A stretch of 62,917 bases of DNA from Psychrobacter sp. (GCA_018260445.1 JAGLBE010000016.1:1-62917); one strand, 5' to 3'. Positions 28,481-38,682 are shown, counted from the stretch's first letter. Numbers and translations are program-made. Notes: generated from the sequence alone by a model not told the origin.

Positions 28481-29353
28481 TTAGCGGTCGGTAACGTTGC
28501 TAAATGGATGCTCAAAATCCTCCAGTCTATCAATCCAGCTATCAATAGATCCATTTTGATACAGTTTTAACCAGCGATAGCCTGGTTTTGCAATCTTATC
28601 CATACAGAATTTATTGTAAGCGGGGTCAAACTGATAACAGGTTGAAGGCGTCGAATAGCAGATAATTTGGCCATAAGTGCCCTCGTGTTGTTGATGCACA
28701 TGACCGTTAACGACGGCTTTAACCTGAGAAAACTGTTGAATCAGCGTCCAAAATGCGTCAGCACCGGTCGCAATATGATCGTTTATCCACTTCGATGTCA
28801 TGGGTACCGTATGGTGATGCATAGCAATCATAACAGGGTCAGCGGTTTCGCTTAGCTGCTGTTGCAACCAAGCTAAGTCCTCTGGGTCTATTTTACCACC
28901 CACACTACCAGGAATAGCCGAATTTAAAAGCAGTATTTTCCAGTTATTGGCGTTGATATAACATTTTGCTAATAAACGCGCATCGGGTTGATAAGCAACA
29001 AACTGGCGCTGCTCAAAGGGCAAGTGCAAGTCTAATTCATCGGTAACATCGTGATTACCCGCAATGCACGCAAATGGAATGCCGGTTGCTGTGAGCCTCT
29101 CAAAGATATGATTGTATATCTCAGGTTGCACCTCATTTACGAGATCCCCGGTCACCATAATCAAATCACAACGCACGTCATCGTTCAGCGCTTTTGTTAA
29201 ACAGGCTTCAAACGTTTCATAACAGTTAAAGCCATTGACCTGTTTTTCACGGTCAAGCGGCAGATGTAAATCCGTTAATTGCAGCACATTAACGCAATCA
29301 TCCCCAGTGTGGATAGTTACAGCGGGCAAATAAGTCATGAAGGTATACGACAT
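28481..29353 (-). CDS. cpdA: Metallophosphoesterase, CpdA (3',5'-cAMP phosphodiesterase)-like
   Basis: A calcineurin-like phosphoesterase with the five metal-binding blocks in order: LTDLHLPLD (D-X-H), VTGDLVNE (GD), AGNHDVTDE (GNHD), AMHHHTVP and VNGHVHQQ (GHXH). This set matches class III cyclic-nucleotide phosphodiesterases such as CpdA and Icc. An upstream GTG at 29398 is in frame, but ATG 29353 or 29338 give more normal N termini; none has a clear ribosome site. It would lower cAMP levels in the cytoplasm. It precedes dksA by about 145 nt on the same strand. Substrate is inferred from family. Confidence 0.85.
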   Translation of the reverse strand: MSYTFMTYLPAVTIHTGDDCVNVLQLTDLHLPLDREKQVNGFNCYETFEACLTKALNDDVRCDLIMVTGDLVNEVQPEIYNHIFERLTATGIPFACIAGNHDVTDELDLHLPFEQRQFVAYQPDARLLAKCYINANNWKILLLNSAIPGSVGGKIDPEDLAWLQQQLSETADPVMIAMHHHTVPMTSKWINDHIATGADAFWTLIQQFSQVKAVVNGHVHQQHEGTYGQIICYSTPSTCYQFDPAYNKFCMDKIAKPGYRWLKLYQNGSIDSWIDRLEDFEHPFSNVTDR

Positions 29354-29550
29354 AAAAGGGTGGGTTAAATGATGGCTGTTTATTGCGAATGACAGCACAG
29401 GGTAGCCGCACTCGCAATTGCATGGTTCATAGCCACCTGCTATAGGACTCTAGGTTCGCCTCTCAGCTGAACCACATCCGCATAATGCGCATACAGATAG
29501 CTAAAAAAGCAGCAAACATTGCAACCACTCACAACGCAATCATTATCAAA

Positions 29551-29625
29551 AAAACAATTACTAAGAAAACAATTACTAAGAAAACAATTACTAAGAAAAC
29601 AATTACTAAGAAAACAATCACCAAT
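29551..29625. repeat. 15-bp tandem repeat AAAACAATTACTAAG
   Basis: Four perfect copies (29551-29610) and one diverged copy (29611-29625). The period is a multiple of three, but the surrounding frame does not look like a gene. Confidence 0.9.
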
Positions 29626-29782
29626 ATTGGTAAATGGCTACAGATAGCGCCAATCGCAGCATCATTTTGCCAACAATGTGCTAACAATCTCGCAGTATTT
29701 GATAAAGAGCTTACAAATAAGCTGCAAAATCCATGACAATAAAGCAGGGTAGCAAAGAAGTAGCATAACTATGTCAATAAAA

Positions 29783-29853
29783 GTAACTAGGTAGCTAGGT
29801 AGCTATGTAGCTATGTAGCTATGTAGCTATGTAACTATGTAACTAGGTAACTA
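29783..29853. repeat. 8-bp tandem repeat GTAGCTAT
   Basis: Nine adjacent octamers alternate among GTAGCTAT, GTAGCTAG, GTAACTAT and GTAACTAG. Each contains the near-palindrome TAGCTA, so the array can form many small hairpins. The function is unknown. Confidence 0.9.
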
Positions 29854-30131
29854 CTTAAACCCAATCAGCAACGAGATGACGCTGTTGGATGCGATGTTTC
29901 TAGCGGTCATCCAATGTCATTGAATGATATTAAATACTATTCAATATCATATAACATCCTTTAAGGCCATTCAAAACGGCGGGTAGAGTAGCCTGATTTA
30001 GCGACAGCGTCTATATCTAGGTTAACTGTTTTAACAATGGCACAACAGCCACAACCCCAATGACAAGTAAAGACAACATAGCCTACAAAAAACAGAGGTT
30101 TTTGGCCTGCCTACCTGCACGACTACCACAA

Positions 30132-30944
30132 CTACAGCACACCGAAACGAGTACCAAAAAAAGTGACAAAAAACGTCAACGCTAGGCATAAAACAATAGC
30201 CAGCCCCGTTTGGATATCCAATAACACACTGCCCCAAACCCCAGCGCTCACCGCCAACTGCGCTATAATAATAGCGATAAGGCTCATCTGCTTAGGCGAA
30301 TGCGCCAATAAGCGTGCCGTCAGCGCCGGCAAAATAAGCAAGCCGCTTATTAATAGGCTACCGACTGCTTGCAAGGCTAAAGCGCAAAAGCCTGCCAAAA
30401 TACCCATAAAAAACAGGCGCTGCTGCAATGCGTTTACCCCCGCCACTTGGGCCAAGTCCGGGTGAGTGGCTAGCGCTATTTGCGCCCTCCACACATAAAT
30501 AAGCCCAACCACACCCATCAACACACAAATGGCCAGTAGCGGTAAATCGCTCCAGTTGACCTCTAACAAATTGCCAAATAAGTAACCTAAAACGTTGGCT
30601 TGCATCTGGGTAAGCTGGGTTAGGGTTAATAGCCCCATACATAGCATAAACACAGAGACCACCGCCAGCACCGCATCACTCGGGAGTCTGTCGTCCTCCA
30701 GCCATAGTAGGGTTAACACCACTAAGACACTGACCAAAGCTATGCCGATAGCAAAAGGCAGTTGCCATAAGGCTGCTAGGGCGACGCCAAATAAGGTACC
30801 GTGAGCCAGCGCATCGGCAAAAAACGCCATCCGCCGCCACAATACCAAGCACCCTAATGGGGCCGACAATAGCGCTAACAAACTGCCTGCCACCCAAGCG
30901 GGGGCAATAATATCGAGCCATTCCACAAACATATCAACGAACAT
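30132..30944 (-). CDS. znuB: Zinc ABC transporter permease ZnuB
   Basis: The inner-membrane permease of a high-affinity zinc importer, 270 residues with about eight membrane segments. The ABC-3 family pattern is clear: APLGCLVLWRRMAFFADALAHGTLFGVAL near the N terminus and AVGSLLISGLLILPALTARLLA near the C terminus. It is third in the order zur, znuC, znuB on the minus strand. Its start is 265 nt from znuC, a gap that holds a small tandem repeat, so co-transcription is likely but not certain. Confidence 0.93.
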   Translation of the reverse strand: MFVDMFVEWLDIIAPAWVAGSLLALLSAPLGCLVLWRRMAFFADALAHGTLFGVALAALWQLPFAIGIALVSVLVVLTLLWLEDDRLPSDAVLAVVSVFMLCMGLLTLTQLTQMQANVLGYLFGNLLEVNWSDLPLLAICVLMGVVGLIYVWRAQIALATHPDLAQVAGVNALQQRLFFMGILAGFCALALQAVGSLLISGLLILPALTARLLAHSPKQMSLIAIIIAQLAVSAGVWGSVLLDIQTGLAIVLCLALTFFVTFFGTRFGVL

Positions 30945-31009
30945 AGTGGGTTTTTCCGCTACAGTGTAAAGAACATTTGTTGCAAATTAGCGACAATGCG
31001 AGAGTTAAT

Positions 31010-31065
31010 GCTAGGGTCAATGCTAGGGTCAATGCTAGGGTCTTGATAGGGTCTTGATAGGGTTA
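31010..31065. repeat. 12-bp and 11-bp tandem repeats in the znuC-znuB spacer
   Basis: Three units of AATGCTAGGGTC run into two units of TTGATAGGGTC. The array lies inside the presumed zur-znuC-znuB transcript. Confidence 0.8.
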
Positions 31066-31209
31066 GCCGTGCGAGATGAGCAAGATATGCTATCTGTCAT
31101 GTTTTTTGCTCGAACGCCTTGCTAAAATAGCTGGTAACGGCAGTCGCTATTGTCTATCGCTATTGTTGATGAGTGCGGCATCAGTGGTGCCTCAAGCATT
31201 GATAATCCA

Positions 31210-32142
31210 TCAGTCGTCTAAATGGGCGCAATCATGCGGCTGATGGATATAGGGTTGTTCGTATTGATGACCAAATAGCGCTTTAAACTCGGCGCTTACC
31301 CCAAGGTCGCTAGGCTGGCCCTCACAGCAAATGTGCTTGTTTAAACAAATCACCCGGCGACTGCCTTGCATCACCCAGTGCAAATCGTGGGAGACGACCA
31401 CCATCGCACAGCGCAAAAAATCGGGTAAATTGTCGATAAACTCATATAGCCAGCGCTCGCTCTCTGGATCAAGCCCTTGCATGGGTTCATCCAAAATCAG
31501 CAGGTTAGGCTTGCTCAGCAACGCCCGCGCCAGTAAAAGGCGCTGCGTTTCGCCCCCGGATAGATGCAAAACTTGCTGCTTTAATAATGGTGTAATAGAC
31601 AGCCGTTCATAAAGTAGTTGCTGCTGTGCCGAGTTAAGACACTGTGGCACCTGTGCGAGCAAGTCTTGAACCCGCAGTGGTAAAATAGACGGCACTGAAA
31701 ACTGTTGCGGAACATAGCCAATGCAGAGGTCGGCATTGCGGGATATCTGACCTGTCGTCGGTTGTAGCAGCCCTAAGATAAGCTTCATCAGCGTCGATTT
31801 CCCCGCGCCATTAGGGCCAATGATGCTCACTTTTTCATAGGCAAAAATGCTCATGGTGATATGGCTTAACAGCTGTTTTTGGCCTGGTATAGGTTTGGCG
31901 ACAAGCGGGTGGGCCAACGCAGTCTTGGGCGTAGCCAATGTATCGGGCTGGCGTTTTTTGGCAGATTTTGCTCCCATAAGCCAGGCTGCGTTTTTTTTTG
32001 GCAGTTGGTGCGCAGACTCATCAATGGTAAAACCAATATCCTCTAAGCGCAGTAAAGGCGTGGATGCCTTAGCTTGCGGTGTAACAGAAGTATCAGGTTG
32101 ATGGGCGCTAGGGAGCACTGGGCTTGGTGGAGTATCTAACAT
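31210..32142 (-). CDS. znuC: Zinc ABC transporter ATP-binding protein ZnuC
   Basis: The ATPase of the zinc importer. Walker A GPNGAGKST, Q-loop in CIGYVPQQFS, signature LSGGETQRLLLARALL, Walker B LLILDEPMQGLD and the switch His in VVSHDLHWV are all intact. At 310 residues it is longer than E. coli ZnuC (251). It has an N-terminal extension and an insertion of about 45 residues between the first beta strand (LLRLEDIGFTI) and QKQLLSHITMSIF. The insertion contains a run of nine A on the coding strand (31991-31999), which could slip. It lies 143 nt after zur on the same strand. Confidence 0.94.
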   Translation of the reverse strand: MLDTPPSPVLPSAHQPDTSVTPQAKASTPLLRLEDIGFTIDESAHQLPKKNAAWLMGAKSAKKRQPDTLATPKTALAHPLVAKPIPGQKQLLSHITMSIFAYEKVSIIGPNGAGKSTLMKLILGLLQPTTGQISRNADLCIGYVPQQFSVPSILPLRVQDLLAQVPQCLNSAQQQLLYERLSITPLLKQQVLHLSGGETQRLLLARALLSKPNLLILDEPMQGLDPESERWLYEFIDNLPDFLRCAMVVVSHDLHWVMQGSRRVICLNKHICCEGQPSDLGVSAEFKALFGHQYEQPYIHQPHDCAHLDD

Positions 32143-32285
32143 GGTTTAAAAAGCCTTATCGCGATTTTAGTCGATTATTTTAGCTTAGCGTAAGCTTATC
32201 TTGTATAAGCTTTACCATGACTATAACAGCATGGCTGTAAAAGCGTTGCGCTAACTTTATGACGATGACGCTATTTGTCACAGCG

Positions 32286-32921
32286 TCAGCTTTTGTCAAT
32301 AGTACTGGCGACGCAGCTTTGACAACGTCCCGTTAACTCCATGACACTTTTTTCTATCCGAAAACCCAAATCGTTGTTGACATATTTGCTGACCTCATAC
32401 CCCGGCAAATCGCTGCACTCTTGGACCCGATGGCAGAGCCGGCATAATAAAAACACCGCATTGTGCTGGTCACGCGGATGGCAGCAAGGCACAAACGCAT
32501 TGAGCGACGTTAGTTGATGAATAAGCCCAAGTTGCAACAAAAAATCAAGGGTGCGATAAATAGTGGGCGGAGCGACCATTTTCGCTTTTGCCCCCTGTTC
32601 TTGTAGCCGCGCTGCTTGCAAGCTTTGCACCAAATCATAAGCACCCATGGGCTTATCGGACTGTAAAATAAGCTGGTAGACGGTGCGTCTCAACGTGGTA
32701 AAACGCACCCCTTTCCGTTGGCATTGCTGCTGCGCAGTGTGCAAGCGTGTGGCAATGTCATTTGCGGAAATACAAAGCACATCATGCGCATGCGTACTCG
32801 GCTTTTGCTCGGATAGTGGGGCTAAAGACGGGTGACTGTCGTCATACGCCAAGTCAGGCTCTAAAGCGGCTGCCTTGTTCTTAGCGATTGTCGCCATTGC
32901 CACCTCGTTGTGAGTCGCCAT
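32286..32921 (-). CDS. zur: Zinc uptake regulator Zur (Fur family)
   Basis: A zinc-sensing repressor of 211 residues, longer than the usual 150-170 because of about 50 extra N-terminal residues. Fur-family winged helix: RFTTLRRTVYQLILQSDKPMGAYDLVQSL, then APPTIYRTLDFLLQLGLIHQL. Structural zinc ligands: FLLCRLCHRVQEC and GRCQSC at the C terminus, the CXXC pairs of Zur. The start ATG at 32921 has AGAGG in front. It lies in the zinc operon and opposite znuA; the shared spacer holds a Zur-box-like palindrome, so it should repress both sides, including itself, when zinc is plentiful. Confidence 0.93.
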   Translation of the reverse strand: MATHNEVAMATIAKNKAAALEPDLAYDDSHPSLAPLSEQKPSTHAHDVLCISANDIATRLHTAQQQCQRKGVRFTTLRRTVYQLILQSDKPMGAYDLVQSLQAARLQEQGAKAKMVAPPTIYRTLDFLLQLGLIHQLTSLNAFVPCCHPRDQHNAVFLLCRLCHRVQECSDLPGYEVSKYVNNDLGFRIEKSVMELTGRCQSCVASTIDKS

Positions 32922-32938
32922 AAAACCTCTCTACAGAT

Positions 32939-32962
32939 AATATTGTTATACTATAACATATC
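32939..32962. promoter_or_regulatory. Zur-box-like palindrome between zur and znuA
   Basis: ATATTGTTATA and TATAACATATC flank a central C (32951). The core GTTATA-C-TATAAC is a perfect palindrome and resembles the gammaproteobacterial Zur box (GTTATAWTATAAC). TATAAT for znuA lies at 32970-32975, so the box covers its -35 region; it also lies about 20 nt before the zur start. Confidence 0.85.
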
Positions 32963-33049
32963 TTTTGTATATAATAGCCTATTTAGTGGTGAGATAGACA
33001 GCTGCGATGTTAGTAATTTTGTCACTCAAATGCATTCAAAAGGTTGGTT

Positions 33050-34048
33050 ATGTTATATTCTTTATTCGTACAAAAATTTCATGCTGTATTACGGTGTTTA
33101 GCCTTGGCGCTGTTAGCACTGCCAGCCATACCAGCGTTGTCAGTGCTATTGGCGTTAACGGCAAATGCCGCTGATAATGCGCATCACGTTAACCCCATAA
33201 AGGCGGCAACCGATAGCGTAGCCTTACCGGAATATTTACGCCAAAAAACGCAGGTCGCCATCAGTAATTATCCTTTATTTTTACTTAGCGAAGTGGTGAC
33301 TAAGGGCGCCCCATCTGGCATATTGCTTCTAAATGTTGGCGATATTGGCCATCATGGTGGCCTAAGCCCCAGTGATATGAAAACTATCAAAAACAGTCGC
33401 TACGTGGTTTGGTTTGGAGACTCGCTTGAAACCAATTTGACTAAAACCTTGGCCACCAAAAACAATACCATCTCGTTATATGGTCTAAAAGGGTTTAATC
33501 GCCAACCGCGCCGAGATGTTCAAGGCAAGCCCATAGCCAATACCTTAGACCCCCATATTTGGCTAGACCCTAATAACGCTAAGGCGATTACTCGGGCGCT
33601 TGGGGCTATTTATAGCCGTGCAAATCCTGCTTACCAGCAGCGCTATGCCGCTAATGTGCAGGCCTTTGCGACACAGATGGATGCCGCCGTCGCTCAGGTT
33701 GCTAAGCCTGCTAAATCTACTAAGCTGCGCCCATACTGGGCTTACCACGATGCGTTTCAATATATAGAGCCAACCCTTAAACTAGAGATGGTCGGGGCCT
33801 TAACCACCGATCATCATCTGCCGCCCAAAGCCAGTCAAATGCGCTGGTTAAACAATAACCGACCACAAAAAACTCTCTGTGTGCTATTGCAAACCGATAG
33901 CAACCAAGGGGTGCTCAATAAATTGGCACCGGTTAAAAGTAGCGTGCAACAAGAGGATATGGGCAATGCGCAAGACTTTGTGACAGGTTGGCTTACCATG
34001 GTGACACAGATTAATCGCTGTATACAGACAGCGGCAAGTGCCTCGTAG
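33050..34048 (+). CDS. znuA: Zinc ABC transporter periplasmic substrate-binding protein ZnuA
   Basis: A cluster A-I solute-binding protein that delivers zinc to ZnuBC. I chose the ATG at 33050 over the TTG at 33044 because AAGG lies six to nine bases before it. A signal peptide (about 38 residues) ends near TANAADNA. The mature domain shows conserved metal-site regions: GDIGHHGGLSPSDM, DPHIWLDPNNAKAI, YWAYHDAFQYIE and ALTTDHHLPPKASQM. The long His-rich loop of E. coli ZnuA is reduced to a few His. It is divergent from zur. Confidence 0.92.
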   Translation: MLYSLFVQKFHAVLRCLALALLALPAIPALSVLLALTANAADNAHHVNPIKAATDSVALPEYLRQKTQVAISNYPLFLLSEVVTKGAPSGILLLNVGDIGHHGGLSPSDMKTIKNSRYVVWFGDSLETNLTKTLATKNNTISLYGLKGFNRQPRRDVQGKPIANTLDPHIWLDPNNAKAITRALGAIYSRANPAYQQRYAANVQAFATQMDAAVAQVAKPAKSTKLRPYWAYHDAFQYIEPTLKLEMVGALTTDHHLPPKASQMRWLNNNRPQKTLCVLLQTDSNQGVLNKLAPVKSSVQQEDMGNAQDFVTGWLTMVTQINRCIQTAASAS

Positions 34049-34349
34049 CTCGTTAGCAGTTAGCAGTTAGCAATTAGCAATTAATATTTAACTGCTAGTT
34101 ACCTAGTTAATAGCGATAGCATCAGCATCTGGCAAATAGCCCTAAGCCGCTAACCACGACTTGGCAGGGTAATTATTGCGTAACGTGTGCATCAAGGCTT
34201 ATGCATAATCGCTATTGGGTAAGAACAGCTGATGCAGCCCAAACATGACTATAAATTATCAGGCTTAAGTTGAAATCATTCACTATTTGTGCTTGCTTTA
34301 CGGCAAGCGCCTCTTTATAATCTCTAGCGTTTTGTGTCATAGAATTGTC
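34049..34349. other. Intergenic region between znuA and atpI
   Basis: No gene seen in about 300 bases. A short array of TTAGCAG/TTAGCAA heptamers (about 34053-34082) follows znuA. The final 90 bases probably hold the atpI promoter, but no convincing -35/-10 pair stood out. Confidence 0.5.
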
Positions 34350-34814
34350 ATGTTATCAAAATTACCAGCCTCAAAATCACCTAATAGTATGCCGCCGTTA
34401 CGCGCCTCTGCAAGAGATGCGCTATTGCAGAGCAAACTGCGCAAGCAGGCGCGGTTTAAAACCTGCCTACTGTTGTTGATTATTGCGGTTGTCTGGCTGC
34501 TAGATGTGACGCTGTTTAATAGCCAATTAACAATAACTGAAGGCGTTGCTCTAGGGGCAGGTTTGAATTGGCTGGCGCAAACGCTGTTTACTTGGTGTGT
34601 TTTTTATACTAAGCGCGGACGTATGAGAGGCGGGCGTTTAGGACGACATAGCGTCAACCAGCTCTATGCCGGTCAACTGATTAAGTGGCTCACGATGTTA
34701 GGCGGCTTTAGTGTCATCTTTTTACTGATTAAGCCATTGGCTACCGGTGCGGTATTGAGCGGGTTTTTGCTGATGCAAATGGGTCATTTTATTGCCCTGT
34801 GGCACTTTCGTTAA
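34350..34814 (+). CDS. atpI: ATP synthase subunit I family protein (AtpI)
   Basis: A small membrane protein, here about 154 residues, thought to help assemble the c-ring. The ATG at 34350 is preferred to upstream in-frame ATG 34287, which would add 21 residues unlike the family. Four hydrophobic segments: TCLLLLIIAVVWLLDVTLF, ITEGVALGAGLNWLAQTLFTWCVFY, WLTMLGGFSVIFLLIKPL and AVLSGFLLMQMGHFIALW. The call relies on this pattern plus its place ahead of atpB. It has a long basic N terminus. A gap of 859 nt to atpB suggests a second promoter before the structural genes. Confidence 0.8.
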   Translation: MLSKLPASKSPNSMPPLRASARDALLQSKLRKQARFKTCLLLLIIAVVWLLDVTLFNSQLTITEGVALGAGLNWLAQTLFTWCVFYTKRGRMRGGRLGRHSVNQLYAGQLIKWLTMLGGFSVIFLLIKPLATGAVLSGFLLMQMGHFIALWHFR

Positions 34815-35140
34815 ACGACGCGTTAAACGACGTTACATGGCTTAGCAGCTTTTATAGATTATCGTTGATAAGCTTTGTCATCATATTGCTATATTGTTGT
34901 TGCATACTAGGCGAGGTTTTTTAATAAGCTATAGCTAGACGGATTAGGCATAGGGTTAAGATGCGTACCCTCATGCCAGCTATGGATTGATACAGCCTAC
35001 ATGAACAACTGTCTCACTGTTTATACTATTATTTATAAGTAACAGAACAAATTTAAAATATAATCTGATTTTTGTGGGGTATGTTGTGCTAAACCACACT
35101 ATAAGATTTCATATTATAAGATAATTTCGTTTTGATACTT

Positions 35141-35188
35141 ACTATTATTTATACTATTATTTATACTATTATTTATACTATTATTTAT
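35141..35188. repeat. 12-bp tandem repeat ACTATTATTTAT
   Basis: Four perfect copies, with a related unit upstream near 35022. It lies within the atpI-atpB spacer. Confidence 0.9.
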
Positions 35189-35558
35189 ACTTCATGCAAT
35201 CATGCAATTTACATGCCAAACATATAATATTGCACAAGAAAGAACTGTTAAGTTAAATATGTAAACGCTGCCTTTACACCTATGCATCGCTGCATTAGTA
35301 TAGGCTTTGTTTTTAGAATGGCAATGGCGATAGGGTCATTCGTGGTTTATAGAGCGGTTTATAAACAAGCACAGGGCACAAGACTCTGATTTCTTTCGTA
35401 AAAGACACCAGCTTTTGATGAGTAGTCTATGGCATTGCAACCTGCAGATGGTTAAACCCACCAAGCCTGTTGTAACAAAAATAGCATACTTCATGATGGC
35501 TCGTATGATTGCCTAAAAGTGACATCATTGAGATCATTCATATTGAGATTATTCATAT

Positions 35559-35573
35559 TGTCACATAGTGACA
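35559..35573. promoter_or_regulatory. Palindrome TGTCAC-ATA-GTGACA upstream of atpB
   Basis: Perfect 6-bp arms with a 3-nt centre, followed after six bases by another GTCAC half-site (35580-35585). Arrangement and position suggest a dimeric repressor or activator site. The TGTCAC-type half-site resembles no site I can assign with confidence. Confidence 0.4.
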
Positions 35574-35670
35574 CAGATTGTCACTCTAGATTAGTATGGC
35601 AACAATGCGACACGTTCTTTTACTAAAGATATTGATGTTAATGGTTAACACAAACTTATAAGAAGCTTAG

Positions 35671-36540
<870 letters not shown>

Positions 36541-36558
36541 TCACAGTTTTTTTATTAG

Positions 36559-36828
<270 letters not shown>

Positions 36829-36928
36829 TTAAAACTCAGTGTTCCCCATTGGCTATTTGTGCAAGTTGCAGGTTGATACTTTTTAAATAGTCAATTATCC
36901 TGATTTTTATTAATAAAGAGGTGATCGT

Positions 36929-37399
36929 GTGAATATCAATTCAACCATAATCGGTCAGTCTATTGCGTTTTTCATTTTTGTTATGTTTTGCATGAAATAC
37001 GTATGGCCGCCAATGATGGCCGCAATTACAGAGCGTCAGCATAAAATTGCTGATGGTCTGAATGCTGCAGAAAAGGCCAAGGCAGACCTAGCGACTGCCG
37101 AGCAGTCCGCGGCGCAAGAGCTGGCAGCGGCGAAGGTTAGAGGGGCTGCACTTATTGAGCAGGCTAATAAAAGTGCCAATCAGCTTATAGAAGAGGCAAA
37201 AGCGCAGGCGCATGTCGAGGGTGAACGCATCCGTGAACAGGCGCGTGAAGGTATCGATCTTGAGATTAATCAAGCGCGAGAAAGCTTGCGCACGCAAGTG
37301 TCCGAGCTTGCTTTACTAGGCGCTAAACAAATTTTACAAGACAGCGTGGATGAGCAAAAGCACGCCACTATGTTGAATCAATTGGCCGCCAAGCTATAA
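36929..37399 (+). CDS. atpF: F1Fo ATP synthase subunit b
   Basis: The peripheral stalk subunit, 156 residues: one N-terminal membrane helix ([22 protein letters not shown]) and a long Ala/Glu/Lys-rich helix that dimerises and reaches F1 ([19 protein letters not shown] onward). Its start is GTG at 36929, preceded by AAAGAGGTG at a suitable distance. The length equals E. coli subunit b. It is followed by 299 non-coding bases before atpH, whereas in most bacteria atpF and atpH nearly touch. Confidence 0.96.
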   Translation: MNINSTIIGQSIAFFIFVMFCMKYVWPPMMAAITERQHKIADGLNAAEKAKADLATAEQSAAQELAAAKVRGAALIEQANKSANQLIEEAKAQAHVEGERIREQAREGIDLEINQARESLRTQVSELALLGAKQILQDSVDEQKHATMLNQLAAKL

Positions 37400-37698
37400 C
37401 ACAGCACTTGCGACTATAAGCGAGTGCTAATAAAGGCTAGTGGCGATGGCGAATTAGCTAATCAATACTTATTTTTTCTAACTGGATAGCTTGCCTACAT
37501 AGCTTGCCTACACGGATAGAACGAATAGATGGTTTAGTGTTTTGGCGCTTGATGTTTGGTATTTATAGCGCTGTTGGCTAAATACAGTTGATTTACTTAT
37601 TGGTAGCAGGCCCGACTAATGGATATCATTAAGTTAGCATAGCGCATCAAATTGCTTTATTTATCGTTTTACCAACCGTATGTGGCTAAGAGGACATA
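37400..37698. other. Non-coding spacer between atpF and atpH
   Basis: No reading frame or strong terminator in 299 bases. A 13-nt direct repeat TAGCTTGCCTACA occurs twice (about 37486-37512). An internal promoter, RNA processing site or unannotated RNA would explain the spacing; none is shown. Confidence 0.55.
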
Positions 37699-38328
37699 AT
37701 GGCTGAATTATCAACACTAGCGAGACCCTACGCCAAAGCAGCATTTGACTATGCCTACGAGAACGCTGTTGTTGGCGACTGGGAAGACTTTTTGTTTATC
37801 GCCAGTAGCTTGGTTAGTGATGCTGCCTTTGAGCAAATGCTCGATAACCCAGCTATTTCGGCGCAGCAAAAAGCAGAAATGCTGACTGGTATCTATGACG
37901 AGCAGGTGGCTGCAGTGAATGAGACGCCGCTTAAAACCCTGTTATTGAGTGTACAAGGCCATAATAAAGAGGGCCAAGCGTCCACAGCGTTTCCAGTTGT
38001 TGCTGCCCCTCTAAAAAACTTTGTGCAACAATTGGCTGAGCAAGAGCGTTTAAAGCTAATACCGCAAGTTTATGAGCAGTATCGCTTGCAACGGGCAAAA
38101 ACGTTAAAGCAGGTCAATGCCTATATCACCTCGGCTTATCCCTTAACCGATGAACAGCGCAACATGCTAACCGCTAAGTTAGTGACGTCACTCAATGCAG
38201 CCATCATTTTGCATGAAGCGGTTGACCCTACCTTGTTGGCTGGGGCGACTATAAAAATTGGTGACAAAGTCGTTGATGACTCGGTACTGGGCAAGTTAAA
38301 ACAGTTAAAAACACAGTTAATGGCCTAA
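37699..38328 (+). CDS. atpH: F1Fo ATP synthase subunit delta
   Basis: This subunit links the b dimer to the top of F1. It starts with the family motif ELSTLARPYAKAAFDYA, has a helical N-terminal domain, and ends with TLLAGATIKIGDKVVDDSVLGKLKQLK, the OSCP/delta signature. At 209 residues it is about 30 longer than E. coli delta; the extra part lies in the middle (around residues 90-125). The ATG at 37699 has AAGAGGA in front. Confidence 0.95.
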   Translation: MAELSTLARPYAKAAFDYAYENAVVGDWEDFLFIASSLVSDAAFEQMLDNPAISAQQKAEMLTGIYDEQVAAVNETPLKTLLLSVQGHNKEGQASTAFPVVAAPLKNFVQQLAEQERLKLIPQVYEQYRLQRAKTLKQVNAYITSAYPLTDEQRNMLTAKLVTSLNAAIILHEAVDPTLLAGATIKIGDKVVDDSVLGKLKQLKTQLMA

Positions 38329-38682
38329 ATATCACCTATTCTTGTGCTTAAGTTGGGTGCCAGACAACCTGTTAATGACTAGTGCTTTATAGCATAGATA
38401 TATAGATAGATATAGAGAACGTTAAAAATCATAGACCAGCTATTTATCGAATAACAACTTATACTTATACATAATTACATAACTGCTTATCTATTTAGTA
38501 TTATTCAATTTGGTGTCTATATCGTTATAGATAGTTCAAGTTTAGAGTGACTAATCAGTAGTTACCATTTACGCCTAATCGAATCGCTACGCTCCTTAAA
38601 CTTGACTGACAACAGTTAAAATGGCTTGAGTTAACATAATCGGCGAGTAAGCAGGCAATCACAAATTAAAGGAAACAAGGCA
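38329..38682. other. Non-coding spacer between atpH and atpA
   Basis: 354 AT-rich bases without a credible gene. Short TAGATA/TATAGA repeats run near 38395-38415. atpA has its own good ribosome site (AAAGGAAACAAGG). As with the atpF-atpH gap, such spacing inside an atp operon is unusual. Confidence 0.55.

Larger units (their letters stand above)
29399..30131. other. Repeat-rich non-coding region between cpdA and znuB
   Basis: These 733 bases hold two tandem arrays (entered separately) and a 7-bp inverted repeat TGATATT (29925-29931) / AATATCA (29943-29949). An 83-codon frame at 29485-29736 is mostly the 15-bp repeat translated as (KTITK)n; it has no ribosome site and I do not call it a gene. 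Confidence 0.6.

Noticed and set aside
29485-29736. 83-codon frame made of KTITK repeats
   Set aside because: It is mostly a translated 15-bp tandem repeat, has no ribosome site, and no non-repeat domain.
29783-29853. CRISPR array
   Set aside because: The octamers are adjacent without spacers; repeats of this type are simple tandem arrays.
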